This document shows, piece by piece, positions 8,835-17,522 of a DNA stretch of 64,000 nucleotides. Numbering within the stretch: the first letter of the stretch is position 1; each line of letters opens with the position of its first letter. The stretch spans positions 1,810,903 through 1,874,902 of the forward strand of contig NZ_CP017634.1 in assembly GCF_002777255.1 (NCBI RefSeq), in the 5' to 3' direction. The notes under the pieces are model-generated. The model made no database searches. It was given only the letters and a program-made list of their open reading frames with translations, and was not told the origin of the DNA. The stretch is from Candidatus Formimonas warabiya (GTDB lineage: Bacteria; Bacillota; Dehalobacteriia; Dehalobacteriales; Dehalobacteriaceae). Both the position numbers and the translations under genes were made by a program.

Positions 8835-9634
8835 TTAACACCGGTTACCCCGGACAGGCCGAAGAACTTATTCATAAAGAGTACAACAATAATGGTAAAG
8901 ATGATTAAAGTAACGCTCATAGCCGCTAGAATCGGGGAATATTGGTAGAGTAAATACTGATAAATCTCTATAGATAAGGGATAGAATTTTGGTTTTGACA
9001 AGAAAATAGAAATGTTAAAATCATTCCATGACGTGACAAAGGCCAATAACCAGCCGGCGAAAAAGCCAGGTTTGATCAAAGGAAGCAAAATACTCATTAC
9101 CACCCTAGTCGGTTTTGCGCCCACACTCATAGCTGCCTCATCCAATGATAAGGGTAACGATTCCAGATTTGCCGCAATTGTCCTTAAGGGGAAGGGTATC
9201 GTTAATAAGATATGGCCGAAAAGTAAAATCCAGATCGGTTTAGCCCCAAATACCATATAGGAAATTTGATAAAGGGCAAGACCAGCAACAATTGACGGTA
9301 TAAACATCGGGGAGAGCATCATTCCATTTACGATTGACCTTACCTTCCCTGTGCAGTAACGCAAGCCCATTGCCGCTGATAATCCTAAAAGTGAGGAAGT
9401 AATACTGGCCAGTAAACCGAGGACCAAGCTTACCAGGGCAGCCCTCGTAAACTCCGAATTGCCGGCTAGTTCCCCATACCATTTGAGGCTAAAACCGTCC
9501 GGCGGGAAAGTCATTTTAACCGGGTTGAAGGAGGCCCCTGTCACCACGATCAATGGCGCCAACATCAAGATCACGGATATGATCATTATTACGACAATAA
9601 ATTTCCCAAAGCTGCCGGGTATCACTTTATTCAT
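8825..9634 (-). CDS. potC: ABC transporter permease, spermidine/putrescine (PotC) type
   Basis: Inner-membrane permease of about 269 residues with six predicted helices. The EAA loop, which couples to the ATPase, is visible as LDEAAMSVGAKPTRVVMSILLPLIKPG. It starts at an ATG two bases after the potB stop, with GGGGAG as ribosome site. It is the last gene of the potD-potA-potB-potC transcript. PotC-type permeases serve polyamines but also other cationic small molecules and opines, so the substrate is not fixed by sequence. Confidence 0.85.
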   Translation of the reverse strand: MNKVIPGSFGKFIVVIMIISVILMLAPLIVVTGASFNPVKMTFPPDGFSLKWYGELAGNSEFTRAALVSLVLGLLASITSSLLGLSAAMGLRYCTGKVRSIVNGMMLSPMFIPSIVAGLALYQISYMVFGAKPIWILLFGHILLTIPFPLRTIAANLESLPLSLDEAAMSVGAKPTRVVMSILLPLIKPGFFAGWLLAFVTSWNDFNISIFLSKPKFYPLSIEIYQYLLYQYSPILAAMSVTLIIFTIIVVLFMNKFFGLSGVTGVNSK

Positions 9635-9635
9635 A

Positions 9636-10490
9636 TTATCGACTCCCCTTTCTCTTACCGTAATATAGACGGTTGCTCAACATGATCGACGGTATAATAA
9701 AAAGCATACAGGTCACCAATAGCATCAGACCCAGCAACGCGGCAAAGTTAAAGTTGCCGACCGACATTGACTGGTCATAGGCAACGACTGCCAGCATCCT
9801 TACTTTACCACCGCCCAACATGGCAGGGATTGCATACCCGCCGGCATTTAAGGCAAAGGACATCAACAATCCGGACATGACGCCCGGCATACTTAAAGGG
9901 AAAGTAATGGACAAAAAGGTCCTGAAAGGCCTGGCACCAACGCTGTAGGCTGCTTCCTCGAGAGATGTCGGCATGGATTCCAATACGCCCACCAGCGGCA
10001 GAACAATAAAGGGTATGGTAATCTGAACCAAACCTATCAGAACGCCAAGCTCTGTAGCCAAGAATTTTATCGGCGAACCTATCAGTCCCAGAGTCAAAAG
10101 CGCTTCATTAATTAGGCCATGATCAGACAAGAGTATACGCCAGCCAAAAACCCTGATGATAACGTTAACCCATAAAGGAACAATAGAAAGTATCAAGAGC
10201 AGCGTCTTTATATTTTTGTTTTTGGTTTTAGCAATATAGAGTGCGACCGGATAGCCCAAAATCAATGCCAAAATTCCTGATAATATGCCTTGCTTGATGG
10301 AAATCCACAAGACATCTTTTAAATAGTATGAATCGGCAAAAAAGCGCTGGTAGTTTTCTAATGAAAGAGCACCGGTTGAATTGGAATGAAAGGTAAGGAT
10401 GATCATATAGATCATGGGGATAAACAGGGCTGCCGCCAAAAAAATACTAGGGATTGTGAGAAAATACCTAGCGGTGCGATTATCACTCAT
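9636..10490 (-). CDS. potB: ABC transporter permease, spermidine/putrescine (PotB) type
   Basis: About 284 residues, six predicted membrane helices, beginning MSDNRTARYFLTIPSIF. The EAA loop reads LEEAAYSVGARPFRTFLSITFPLSMPG. I start it at the ATG at 10490, which overlaps the last bases of potA and has GGGAGGGAG as ribosome site. Longer upstream frames run through potA. It pairs with PotC to form the membrane channel. Confidence 0.85.
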   Translation of the reverse strand: MSDNRTARYFLTIPSIFLAAALFIPMIYMIILTFHSNSTGALSLENYQRFFADSYYLKDVLWISIKQGILSGILALILGYPVALYIAKTKNKNIKTLLLILSIVPLWVNVIIRVFGWRILLSDHGLINEALLTLGLIGSPIKFLATELGVLIGLVQITIPFIVLPLVGVLESMPTSLEEAAYSVGARPFRTFLSITFPLSMPGVMSGLLMSFALNAGGYAIPAMLGGGKVRMLAVVAYDQSMSVGNFNFAALLGLMLLVTCMLFIIPSIMLSNRLYYGKRKGSR

Positions 10491-11571
10491 TTCTCTCCCT
10501 CCCCTCTTTTGAGACAAGGGCTCCTTTAATAATACGCAACTCCACTTTATCACCAACCGCATATTCCTTGGCTCCGGAAGATGCGATCCCCAACGTAATT
10601 TGAGAGTTATCTAAGGCGATCGTATAACGCATTTCTTTTCCTTCAAAAACAGCTATTGTAACCGTACCTGTAAGCTTAGTTTTTCCATCGTTTTCAAAAT
10701 TGGCGAAAACCACATTTTCCGGACGCAGTAAAAGATACGCTTCTTTTTCATTGAAAGATAGATTTGTAACAGGGACTACCAATTCCTGCCCGTCCAGATT
10801 GATCGCCGCTTTGCCGTTGCCCAAACTATGCACTTTGACCGATACCATGTTATTGGTACCTAAAAATTTAGCGACAAAGACGTTGGCAGGTCTTTCGTAC
10901 AAATTACGAGGATCGGCGATCTGTTCGATTTCACCGTTGCACATAACCACTATCCGGTCGGACATAGTCAAGGCTTCCGTTTGGTCGTGGGTGACATATA
11001 TCGTCGTAATACCTAGCTTTTGTTGCAATAAGCGTAGCTCGACCCTCATTTCATCTCGCAGTTTTCTGTCTAAATTGCTTAACGGCTCATCCAGAAGTAG
11101 AATGGTCGGATGTAAAGATATAGCCCTGGCTAAAGCCACACGCTGCTGCTGGCCACCGCTTAGTTCAGCGGGCACACGTTTTTCAAACCCGGAAAGCCCC
11201 ACCAGGTCCAAAGCCCATTTGGTTCTTTCCGTGATTTCATTAGGTTTAATTTTTGCAAGTTTAAGACCAAAAGAAAGATGCTCTTCTACATTTTTATGCG
11301 GCCATAAAGCATAATTTTGGAATACCATACCCAGACCCCGCTCATAAGCTGCCAATTTGGTGACGTCTTTACCATTAATAAGAATAGACCCGGAATGAGG
11401 CGCCAGAAAACCCGCTACTATACGCAAAAGAGTGGTCTTACCGCAGCCGCTCGGGCCGAGAAGCGTTAAAAATTCGCCGTTTGGTATATCCAGATTGATA
11501 CCTTTTAAAACCTCGTTGCTCCCAAAACGCATTCTTATGTCTTTTATCGATACTAACGTTTTTTCTGTCAA
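10483..11571 (-). CDS. potA: ABC transporter ATP-binding protein, PotA type
   Basis: Cytoplasmic ATPase of 362 residues. Walker A GPSGCGKTTLLR is near residue 40, the signature LSGGQQQR near 138, and Walker B ILLLDEPLSNLD follows. The C-terminal 120 residues match a TOBE domain (LLRPENVVFA). It energises PotBC. The potA start is separated from potD by about 165 bp containing an 18-bp palindrome, whereas potA, potB and potC are tightly coupled, so potD may be made in excess. Confidence 0.9.
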   Translation of the reverse strand: MTEKTLVSIKDIRMRFGSNEVLKGINLDIPNGEFLTLLGPSGCGKTTLLRIVAGFLAPHSGSILINGKDVTKLAAYERGLGMVFQNYALWPHKNVEEHLSFGLKLAKIKPNEITERTKWALDLVGLSGFEKRVPAELSGGQQQRVALARAISLHPTILLLDEPLSNLDRKLRDEMRVELRLLQQKLGITTIYVTHDQTEALTMSDRIVVMCNGEIEQIADPRNLYERPANVFVAKFLGTNNMVSVKVHSLGNGKAAINLDGQELVVPVTNLSFNEKEAYLLLRPENVVFANFENDGKTKLTGTVTIAVFEGKEMRYTIALDNSQITLGIASSGAKEYAVGDKVELRIIKGALVSKEGRERNE

Positions 11572-11654
11572 GATAATCCCTTCTTCCTATAGCGTTAATA
11601 ATAATGCGATATAGTGATGCTGCCGGCAACACTCGGGAGTAATGGAGAAGAAAG

Positions 11655-11672
11655 AATGCTGCCGGCAGCATT
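11655..11672. promoter_or_regulatory. Perfect 18-bp palindrome between potD and potA
   Basis: AATGCTGCCGGCAGCATT is its own reverse complement. A related half, ATGCTGCCGGCAAC, lies about 38 bp away at 11617. On the minus strand the palindrome is followed by CTTTCTTCT. It may be a partial terminator or mRNA-stabilising hairpin that sets the potD:potABC ratio, or an operator. Confidence 0.45.
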
Positions 11673-11735
11673 GAAGCCGATAAATTTGTTCCAACATATT
11701 TAGATAGCTATTGAGTATTTATCAATAAACAAAAA

Positions 11736-12827
11736 CTATTTTTTAGCTTTCGCTACAACTTCTTTCTCCCATCTTTCACTCCATTGGTCTTTAACAGTGG
11801 CGATATAGCCCCAGTCAGCCATCTGAGCTTGTTCGATGTTATCAGGAGTAAAGCCCATCTTGGATTTTGTATCATCAGACAGTTTGGCATAAGCGTCTTT
11901 ATTCATCGGGAAGTAACGAAGATCGTTCCCTATATCAGCCTGCGCTTCTACACCCAGCTCCATGTCGATATACTTATAAGCCAGGTCGAGGTTGGAACTA
12001 TTCTTTACTGCGTTCATGCTGGTAACCAGACAGAAGCCACCTTCTTTGGGTATGGCCAGCTTGACATTGGCGCCCTGCTCCTGTGCCCAGGCGACGCGCC
12101 CGTCTGTCCAGGTACTCATGGCGATACTACCTTCCTGGAACAACTGCAACATGGCAGGGTGGTCGGTAACAAAGGTGTTTATATTAGGAGCAAGTTTAGC
12201 CATAGCTGCAAAACCGGGGTCGATATTTTTTTCATCTCCACCGGCTTGTTTTGCGGCCCAAACCATCAGTTCGATCGTGTCGGACTTTAAAACGCGGATA
12301 GCAACTTTTCCTGCGTATTGAGGATCCCATAGGTCATTCCAGGAGGTAGGCGGGGTCTTTACCAGATCAGGATTGTAAGCGATACCATAAGCGCCCACGT
12401 CATGAATCACTGTGCAATCGCTAAGAATGCCTCTCTTATAGAGATTGGCGACATTGGGTACAGTGGTTGCATTAATTGGAGCAAATAAACCTTTTGCTTC
12501 GCCTTGGAAGGATAAAACCGGATCGGAGAAGATCAGGTCGCATTCGCCGTTATTGACCTTAACCAAAATATCAGCACCGGTGGCATTAACAAACGTAACT
12601 TTGCAGTTATTTTCCGCTTCAAAGGCTGCCAGGTGTTTTGTCAGAGTCTCGTCATAAGCTCCACCAAAAGAAAGAACGCGCAATTCACGGGGTGCACTCG
12701 TCTGCTGGGCCGAATTGTCAGTCGTGGTACCGGACATATTATCGCTCGTGGTACCGCCAGTGCAAGCAGTGAGGGAAAAGGCTATTAACAAAACCGGTAA
12801 CAAACAAAGCAAATGTTTAATTCTCAT
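11736..12827 (-). CDS. potD: Extracytoplasmic substrate-binding lipoprotein, PotD/PotF type
   Basis: 363 residues. Signal peptide MRIKHLLCLLPVLLIAFSL with lipobox LTAC, so the protein is a membrane-anchored solute receptor. The mature part has the PotD-like LRVLSFGGAYDETLTKHLAAFE start, the NGECDLIFSD segment and a long two-lobed fold ending in KEVVAKAKK. The family normally binds polyamines through acidic and aromatic residues. I cannot judge the ligand from sequence. It is the first gene of the operon, with ribosome site AAGGGG. Confidence 0.85.
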   Translation of the reverse strand: MRIKHLLCLLPVLLIAFSLTACTGGTTSDNMSGTTTDNSAQQTSAPRELRVLSFGGAYDETLTKHLAAFEAENNCKVTFVNATGADILVKVNNGECDLIFSDPVLSFQGEAKGLFAPINATTVPNVANLYKRGILSDCTVIHDVGAYGIAYNPDLVKTPPTSWNDLWDPQYAGKVAIRVLKSDTIELMVWAAKQAGGDEKNIDPGFAAMAKLAPNINTFVTDHPAMLQLFQEGSIAMSTWTDGRVAWAQEQGANVKLAIPKEGGFCLVTSMNAVKNSSNLDLAYKYIDMELGVEAQADIGNDLRYFPMNKDAYAKLSDDTKSKMGFTPDNIEQAQMADWGYIATVKDQWSERWEKEVVAKAKK

Positions 12828-12986
12828 AGTTTTACCCCTTTCAAATTATTTTTGACGGATATACCAGATATAAATAACTGATTACCTTTATGCCATCACG
12901 CTTGGAATCCAAAAGATATTGCCCCCTACCTACCCCTCCAATCATAATAATTTCATTATATAGGAATATATTTTACGTATTTAATA

Positions 12987-13053
12987 ATTTTGTACATAGT
13001 AACAAAACTTGTCAATAGAACTAAATTGAATTAGCTAAATATGCCTGCATATT
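12987..13053 (-). promoter_or_regulatory. Possible pot operon promoter with adjacent palindrome
   Basis: On the minus strand a perfect TTGACA (13010-13015) is followed after 17 bases by CAAAAT (12987-12992, 4 of 6 matching TATAAT), about 160 bp upstream of potD. Just upstream of the -35 box lies a perfect inverted repeat AATATGC-CT-GCATATT (13038-13053), placed as an activator or repressor site would be. The rest of the 290-bp gap 12838-13128 is AT-rich and holds nothing else I can name. Confidence 0.4.
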
Positions 13054-13128
13054 CTGGTAAAATCTCTTAAATCTTGACAAAATAAGAGAGATGGAATTGG
13101 ATTCTATTATTAACCATAGATTATACTG

Positions 13129-13659
13129 CTATTTAATGCCAGGGTTTACCTTTGTTTTTGGCACCTTATCCCAAACATATTCCCAGGGGAAGCAAATCAT
13201 CGCCCACCTGTTGAGACAAGTTAAATAATTGGCCCAGCTGTAATATACTTCGCGAAAATCATCTTTTGTTTTGATCGAATCGTAAGAATCCACAATGTCA
13301 TTAAAAAATTCCCATACTTTCGGTAAATTGAGCCAAGGCGCAGGGCAGTTCGGCGGAGCCATCGAGCCCAACAACCTGGCGGTACCGCCGGTCAGGTAAC
13401 GCCAGAAAATCTTGATGGTTTCCACATCGATACTGTCATTATCAAGAGCAGCATACATACACGGCTCGACGACATGTCGGCCGATATTGGACGTGTCGGC
13501 GATCATAAAATACAGATTACCAACGGCAGAACCATCGGTGCCGGCGCCGCTGGGGAAGTAGCCTTTTTCAGCCATATTAAATTCAATCGGTTTGTCAAAC
13601 CAAATTTTATCCAGTTCATTTTCGATTTTATCTTTTACTTCACTCCAATGTTTAGCCAT
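13129..13659 (-). CDS. Unknown protein, 176 aa, translationally coupled to a cyclophilin-like gene
   Basis: A soluble-looking protein beginning MAKHWSEVKDKIENELDKIWFDKP, rich in Trp and aromatic residues, with APPNCPAPWLNLPKVWEFFND in the second half and a mostly helical pattern. Its ATG shares one base with the stop of the upstream gene (TAATG), so the two are translationally coupled and probably work together. I do not recognise the family firmly. The pair loosely recalls cucumopine synthase of Agrobacterium, which as I remember it combines a cyclophilin-like domain with a C-terminal helical bundle, here on two genes. That is a weak analogy only. It lies upstream of potD in the same direction. 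Confidence 0.7.
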   Translation of the reverse strand: MAKHWSEVKDKIENELDKIWFDKPIEFNMAEKGYFPSGAGTDGSAVGNLYFMIADTSNIGRHVVEPCMYAALDNDSIDVETIKIFWRYLTGGTARLLGSMAPPNCPAPWLNLPKVWEFFNDIVDSYDSIKTKDDFREVYYSWANYLTCLNRWAMICFPWEYVWDKVPKTKVNPGIK

Positions 13660-14117
13660 TATGCATTCTCCTTTGCAATAATTTCCAAGGTGACCAGCCC
13701 ATGGGGACCGAGATGATTACGCCAGACCCGTTTGCCCGCTTCATAGAAAATATCCAAATATTCAGGATCAACTTTTATAACTATGCCACCTCTGGCGTCC
13801 AGCGGCTCGGTCATATCGGGTCCGTAGCATACCTGGCAGTCCACACCAGTATATGTAATTTCCCCCGGTTTACGGTTGCATAGCTTGCCGTGGTGTCTTC
13901 CGGCAGGGTTATCCTGAGTGCCGGAAATACGGGCTTTGCGCGGGGGGCGGCACCTAGCATTAAAGGTATCCCCTGTTGAAAGCGTATTTACGCAGGCGCC
14001 CCTGAAAGGAAGTAGCCCCCAAAACATCTCGCACAGCTCGGGTTCTGTTTCGTCCTGCATAGTACCCACTACTTTAATGTCAAATTCCGGAAACAATATG
14101 TCGACTTTTCTTGCCAT
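13659..14117 (-). CDS. Cyclophilin-like small protein (DUF3830-like), partner of the 13129 gene
   Basis: About 152 residues beginning MARKVDILFPEFDIKVVGTM. I start at the ATG at 14117, after GGAGG at seven bases. Segments LCEMFWGLLPFRGACVNTLSTGDTFNARC and GEITYTGVDCQVCYGPD, with a short beta-rich rhythm, fit small proteins of cyclophilin-like fold such as DUF3830. I am fairly confident of the general fold class and not of the function. It has several Cys residues. It is first in a two-gene unit divergent from the SARP-type regulator, which may control it. Confidence 0.6.
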   Translation of the reverse strand: MARKVDILFPEFDIKVVGTMQDETEPELCEMFWGLLPFRGACVNTLSTGDTFNARCRPPRKARISGTQDNPAGRHHGKLCNRKPGEITYTGVDCQVCYGPDMTEPLDARGGIVIKVDPEYLDIFYEAGKRVWRNHLGPHGLVTLEIIAKENA

Positions 14118-14210
14118 TATTCTAACCTCCATGATTATTTTTTGATTTCTCTTTACGGCTGTCTATATGCGGTTTTTCTTTTCTCCCTCCTCTACTTGAT
14201 GTTACTTTCA

Positions 14211-14330
14211 TGTAAATATAATTTAAAATAAACGGGCCGATAGATTATCTGCATTATTTTATTTGATGTCTTATATATTTTTTAAGTTGTTTTAGCCTGT
14301 CCCGTTAATTATAATTAAATTATATTTACA
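14211..14330. repeat. Long inverted repeat in the divergent control region of the SARP-type regulator
   Basis: TGTAAATATAATTTAA (14211-14226) recurs as its exact reverse complement at 14315-14330. Within these arms AACGGG (14231-14236) faces CCCGTT (14301-14306). The arms lie about 90 bp apart in the AT-rich gap between the cyclophilin-like gene and the regulator. They could be paired operators allowing looping, or a cruciform or large transcript hairpin. Confidence 0.6.
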
Positions 14331-14391
14331 GTATTTATACTTAAATCATATTTGTATTTGTCACCTGGATGTCATTAGGAGGTGTCACAAA

Positions 14392-17301
14392 ATAAAAATT
14401 ACATTTTTTATTACCGGTTATCCCAAAGTTTTTTTTGACGATACCTTAATCCAGTTTCCTACTAAAAAACCCGAAGGGATTTTTTATTATCTTCTCATAA
14501 ATAAAACCGCAACCAGGGAATACCTCGAAAACATGTTTTGGCCTGATCTTGAGCATATAAGCGCCAACAAAAATTTACGTAATGCCATTTACCACTTAAA
14601 AAATCTCTTTGACAAAGATATTTTTACCAATGAAAACGGCATATTGGCAATCAACCCCACGATCCCCGTAATAATAAATGACGACCCGCTACGGGGAAAT
14701 ATACTGCAAGGATTTTTTATCAAAAACTGTCCGGATTTCGAAATCTTTCTGGAAGATTATAAAAGAGGTCATAGTTTGGCTATTTATACAGGCCTCAAGG
14801 AAGATTTTATTCAAAGCCTGGATCAGTCAAATCAGGAAAAAGCATTAAAGTGTTTTTTTGCCCTTAAAAAAATAAATCCTTACGACGAAGACATCGTAAG
14901 GCTGATGATGCGTTTCTACCACAAACGGAATGAAATCGAGAAATGTATTTCTCTCTATAAAGATTTGGAGAGGGTCCTTCATGACGATCTTTCGGTAGAG
15001 CCTAATTTGGAATTGAAGAATTATTGCCGTAACATTTTGCTGGAAAAAAAATACCGGCCCCCCAAAAGCGCCAAATACTTTTACGGCCGCAAGAATGAAT
15101 TGGGGAAAATCCAAAACTTCTATCTGAACTTTTCCAACGGCTTAAGACACAGCAGTATTATCCTGTTTGCCCCTATTGGCTGCGGCAAAACAGCATTGTT
15201 AAATCATTATCTTAATACCACTATCAACAAAGAGAATATCCTCATTCATTTCACTTGCTTCGAGGTAGAAAAAAATACGCAATTACGTATTCTAGAACTG
15301 ATTATGTATAAGCTCGTAAGCGCTACCGGAACCAATATCAACTCGTTGCCCGAAAATTGCCGGTATTTGCTCTCCCATGTTTTGCCTCAAATATTCAATA
15401 ACTTTGTCTATGATTTTCACTTTTCCGAGGCTGACACATCCCAGTTTTTCAGTCAATACAAAATCGAGGAAACCTTAAGCGAATTCTTTCAATTTATGTT
15501 ACAGAAATATAAGTTGTTTCTGGTTATTGACGATCTGCAATTTTGCGATCTTTCCAGTCTCAGTTTTATCGCCCGGATCCTCTGCCCGGTATTTAAAGAA
15601 CGGCTTTTATGCCTGTTCGCGGCGCGGGAAGAAAACCATAAAGACATCATCCGCTATTTTAAGAATCTGATCATGGAAAACGACATGGAAGTCATACATA
15701 TCGGTAATTTCTCCAAGGAGGATGTCTCCAATATATTACAGGACATTCTGGACATTAAGGATCATTCTCCCTCTGATTCCTTATATGACAGCACCAACGG
15801 CAACCCGCTGTTCCTGATGGAAGTGATTCAAAACATGAGAAGCAACAACACCTCGCAGAATTATAAATTCCTTACCTTACTAGAAGAAAAAGTAGAAAAG
15901 CTGGATGCTTTGGAAAAAACGGTTCTTTCCATCTCCTCCCTGTTTTTTGATTTCATTAATTATGATATCATCTCCGGGATTATTAATCTGGACGTTATAA
16001 AAACCCTGGAAGTCTTTGAATCCTTAGTTAACCAAGGATTTATCAAAGAAGAAATATCCGCAAATAAAATTAAGCTGAAATTTTCTCATGAGAAATTCCG
16101 CGAATATATTTATCAAAAACAACCGCTGGTCAAGCGTATGAGCCTCCATGGCAAGATAGCCGATTACATAGCCGACCACATGCTTGGCGATACCTTTAAC
16201 AGCTATCTAACCGACAGTATGATCTACCATTACAAACTGGCAGGCCACAACGTCAAATATCTGGAGTATAAGCTCAAGGTGTCCGGTCAAATCGTATGCA
16301 GCGGCAACGATCTGCCGGAATTGCTGACTCCGATCACCCAAAGTTATATCGAAGAACTGGAGCGGGAAATCAACGAAAACACCGTCACCCCTCAGATGAA
16401 GTTCGAATTTTATTTACTGAAAGGATGCTTTTTAATCAGAACCTGCCGTTATCGGGAAGGCCTCGACAATTTAAATTATGTGATAAAATATGATAGTGAT
16501 TATTATCATTTATGGATCGCCTATAGACATTTGGTCTTATACAGCGTTCAGATATTGGATAAGCAAAATATGAGGGAACACACGTTATCCTCTCTACGCC
16601 TCTTAAGGAAATGGCCGGACGAATTAAAAAAAGCCGAAATTCTTAAGTTTTTTGCCCTGAGCGAAATGCACAACCTGCACTTTGAGAATGCACAAAAAGT
16701 ACTGCAAAGAAGCCTTGATATCTTCCAACATGCCAAATCCAACAGCAATACCGTCAATAATATTGCCTGTATCTATAATTACATGGGATATGAAGCAAGG
16801 CATAAAGGCGAATATGAAAAAACGATTCCTTATTACGAGAAAGCCATCGAAATCTGTTCTAACGGCGGGATCATTTACGGCTTACCCTTATATTATATGA
16901 ACCTAGGCCAGGCTTTTTATAAACTGGGCGATATAGATAAAGCCAAAAAATACTTTACAATCTCCAATAGCTTGCATTATAAAATCGACAACCCCCTCTC
17001 TAAAAGCCTGACTAATGCATATCTCGCTCTGATTTGTTTTCAAGCGGAGGAATATCGCCAGTCGGAGGAATATTTGTCACAAGCTATCGAAATCAGCAAA
17101 GTCCTTGATAATTTATATGAAAACGCCTATCTCTATAAAATTATCTGCCTTATCAAGCACCAGATTGAAAGAAATAAAAGTGCACAAGTCCTTTTTGACA
17201 GCATTATTCCTGAGAATTACAACTATTATTTAATCCTTGCCCAAAGCACATTCAAACAGCTTCATCTGGAACGGGAAATGGAGGATATCTTTAGATCTTA
17301 G
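14392..17301 (+). CDS. Large SARP/MalT-like transcriptional regulator (wHTH-BTAD, AAA ATPase, TPR)
   Basis: The conserved reading frame begins well upstream of the first ATG (14533). AGGAGG at 14377-14382 stands nine bases before an in-frame ATA at 14392, and the 47 codons from ATA to that ATG encode the expected winged-helix start (KITFFITGYPKVFFDD ... QFPTKKPEG ... ATREYLENMFWPD). The product would have about 969 residues: a winged-helix domain (1-90), a bacterial transcriptional activation domain (90-225), an AAA ATPase with Walker A APIGCGKT near 260 and a Walker B-like LFLVIDDLQFCD near 375, then a long helical C-terminus with TPR-like repeats (about 600-960). Such regulators sense a ligand or nucleotide state through ATPase and TPR parts. 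Position suggests control of the divergent two-gene unit and perhaps pot. The ATA start is discussed under findings. Confidence 0.85.
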   Translation: MKITFFITGYPKVFFDDTLIQFPTKKPEGIFYYLLINKTATREYLENMFWPDLEHISANKNLRNAIYHLKNLFDKDIFTNENGILAINPTIPVIINDDPLRGNILQGFFIKNCPDFEIFLEDYKRGHSLAIYTGLKEDFIQSLDQSNQEKALKCFFALKKINPYDEDIVRLMMRFYHKRNEIEKCISLYKDLERVLHDDLSVEPNLELKNYCRNILLEKKYRPPKSAKYFYGRKNELGKIQNFYLNFSNGLRHSSIILFAPIGCGKTALLNHYLNTTINKENILIHFTCFEVEKNTQLRILELIMYKLVSATGTNINSLPENCRYLLSHVLPQIFNNFVYDFHFSEADTSQFFSQYKIEETLSEFFQFMLQKYKLFLVIDDLQFCDLSSLSFIARILCPVFKERLLCLFAAREENHKDIIRYFKNLIMENDMEVIHIGNFSKEDVSNILQDILDIKDHSPSDSLYDSTNGNPLFLMEVIQNMRSNNTSQNYKFLTLLEEKVEKLDALEKTVLSISSLFFDFINYDIISGIINLDVIKTLEVFESLVNQGFIKEEISANKIKLKFSHEKFREYIYQKQPLVKRMSLHGKIADYIADHMLGDTFNSYLTDSMIYHYKLAGHNVKYLEYKLKVSGQIVCSGNDLPELLTPITQSYIEELEREINENTVTPQMKFEFYLLKGCFLIRTCRYREGLDNLNYVIKYDSDYYHLWIAYRHLVLYSVQILDKQNMREHTLSSLRLLRKWPDELKKAEILKFFALSEMHNLHFENAQKVLQRSLDIFQHAKSNSNTVNNIACIYNYMGYEARHKGEYEKTIPYYEKAIEICSNGGIIYGLPLYYMNLGQAFYKLGDIDKAKKYFTISNSLHYKIDNPLSKSLTNAYLALICFQAEEYRQSEEYLSQAIEISKVLDNLYENAYLYKIICLIKHQIERNKSAQVLFDSIIPENYNYYLILAQSTFKQLHLEREMEDIFRS

Positions 17302-17377
17302 ACGCAGGGATGGTTCTTCTGTCTGAGGTTTAGTTAAGTTTAATTATTTATTTAGACAAGAGAACCGTCCCTATGTC
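17301..17377. repeat. REP-like hairpin with GGGACGGTTCT motif
   Basis: GAC..AGGGA.GGTTCT..TGTCT at 17301-17324 faces AGACA..AGAACC.TCCCT..GTC at 17354-17376, forming an imperfect hairpin of about 24 bp with an AT-rich loop. The words AGAACCGTCCC / GGGACGGTTCT recur near 8780-8800. Hairpins of this kind are widely dispersed in Firmicutes genomes and are thought to spread as non-autonomous elements. It begins at the stop codon of the regulator. Confidence 0.55.
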
Positions 17378-17384
17378 TATGCAA

Positions 17385-17423
17385 AAAATGGGTCAGCCAC
17401 CTATCAAGGGACTAACCCATTTT
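17385..17423 (+). terminator. Probable terminator of the SARP-type regulator
   Basis: AAAATGGGT and ACCCATTTT form a 9-bp stem around a 21-base loop, followed by GTTTGCTT. It lies about 85 bp after the regulator stop. Its A-rich 5' side could let it also end the minus-strand purine operon whose last gene stops at 17523. Confidence 0.5.
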
Positions 17424-17522
17424 GTTTGCTTCCTGTCGATTATTCTCAACCTTGATCTGTCCTGGACGCCTGAGTGTTAACGGTATAGTTACAAAAGGGT
17501 TTAATTCAACTATGCACTACTC

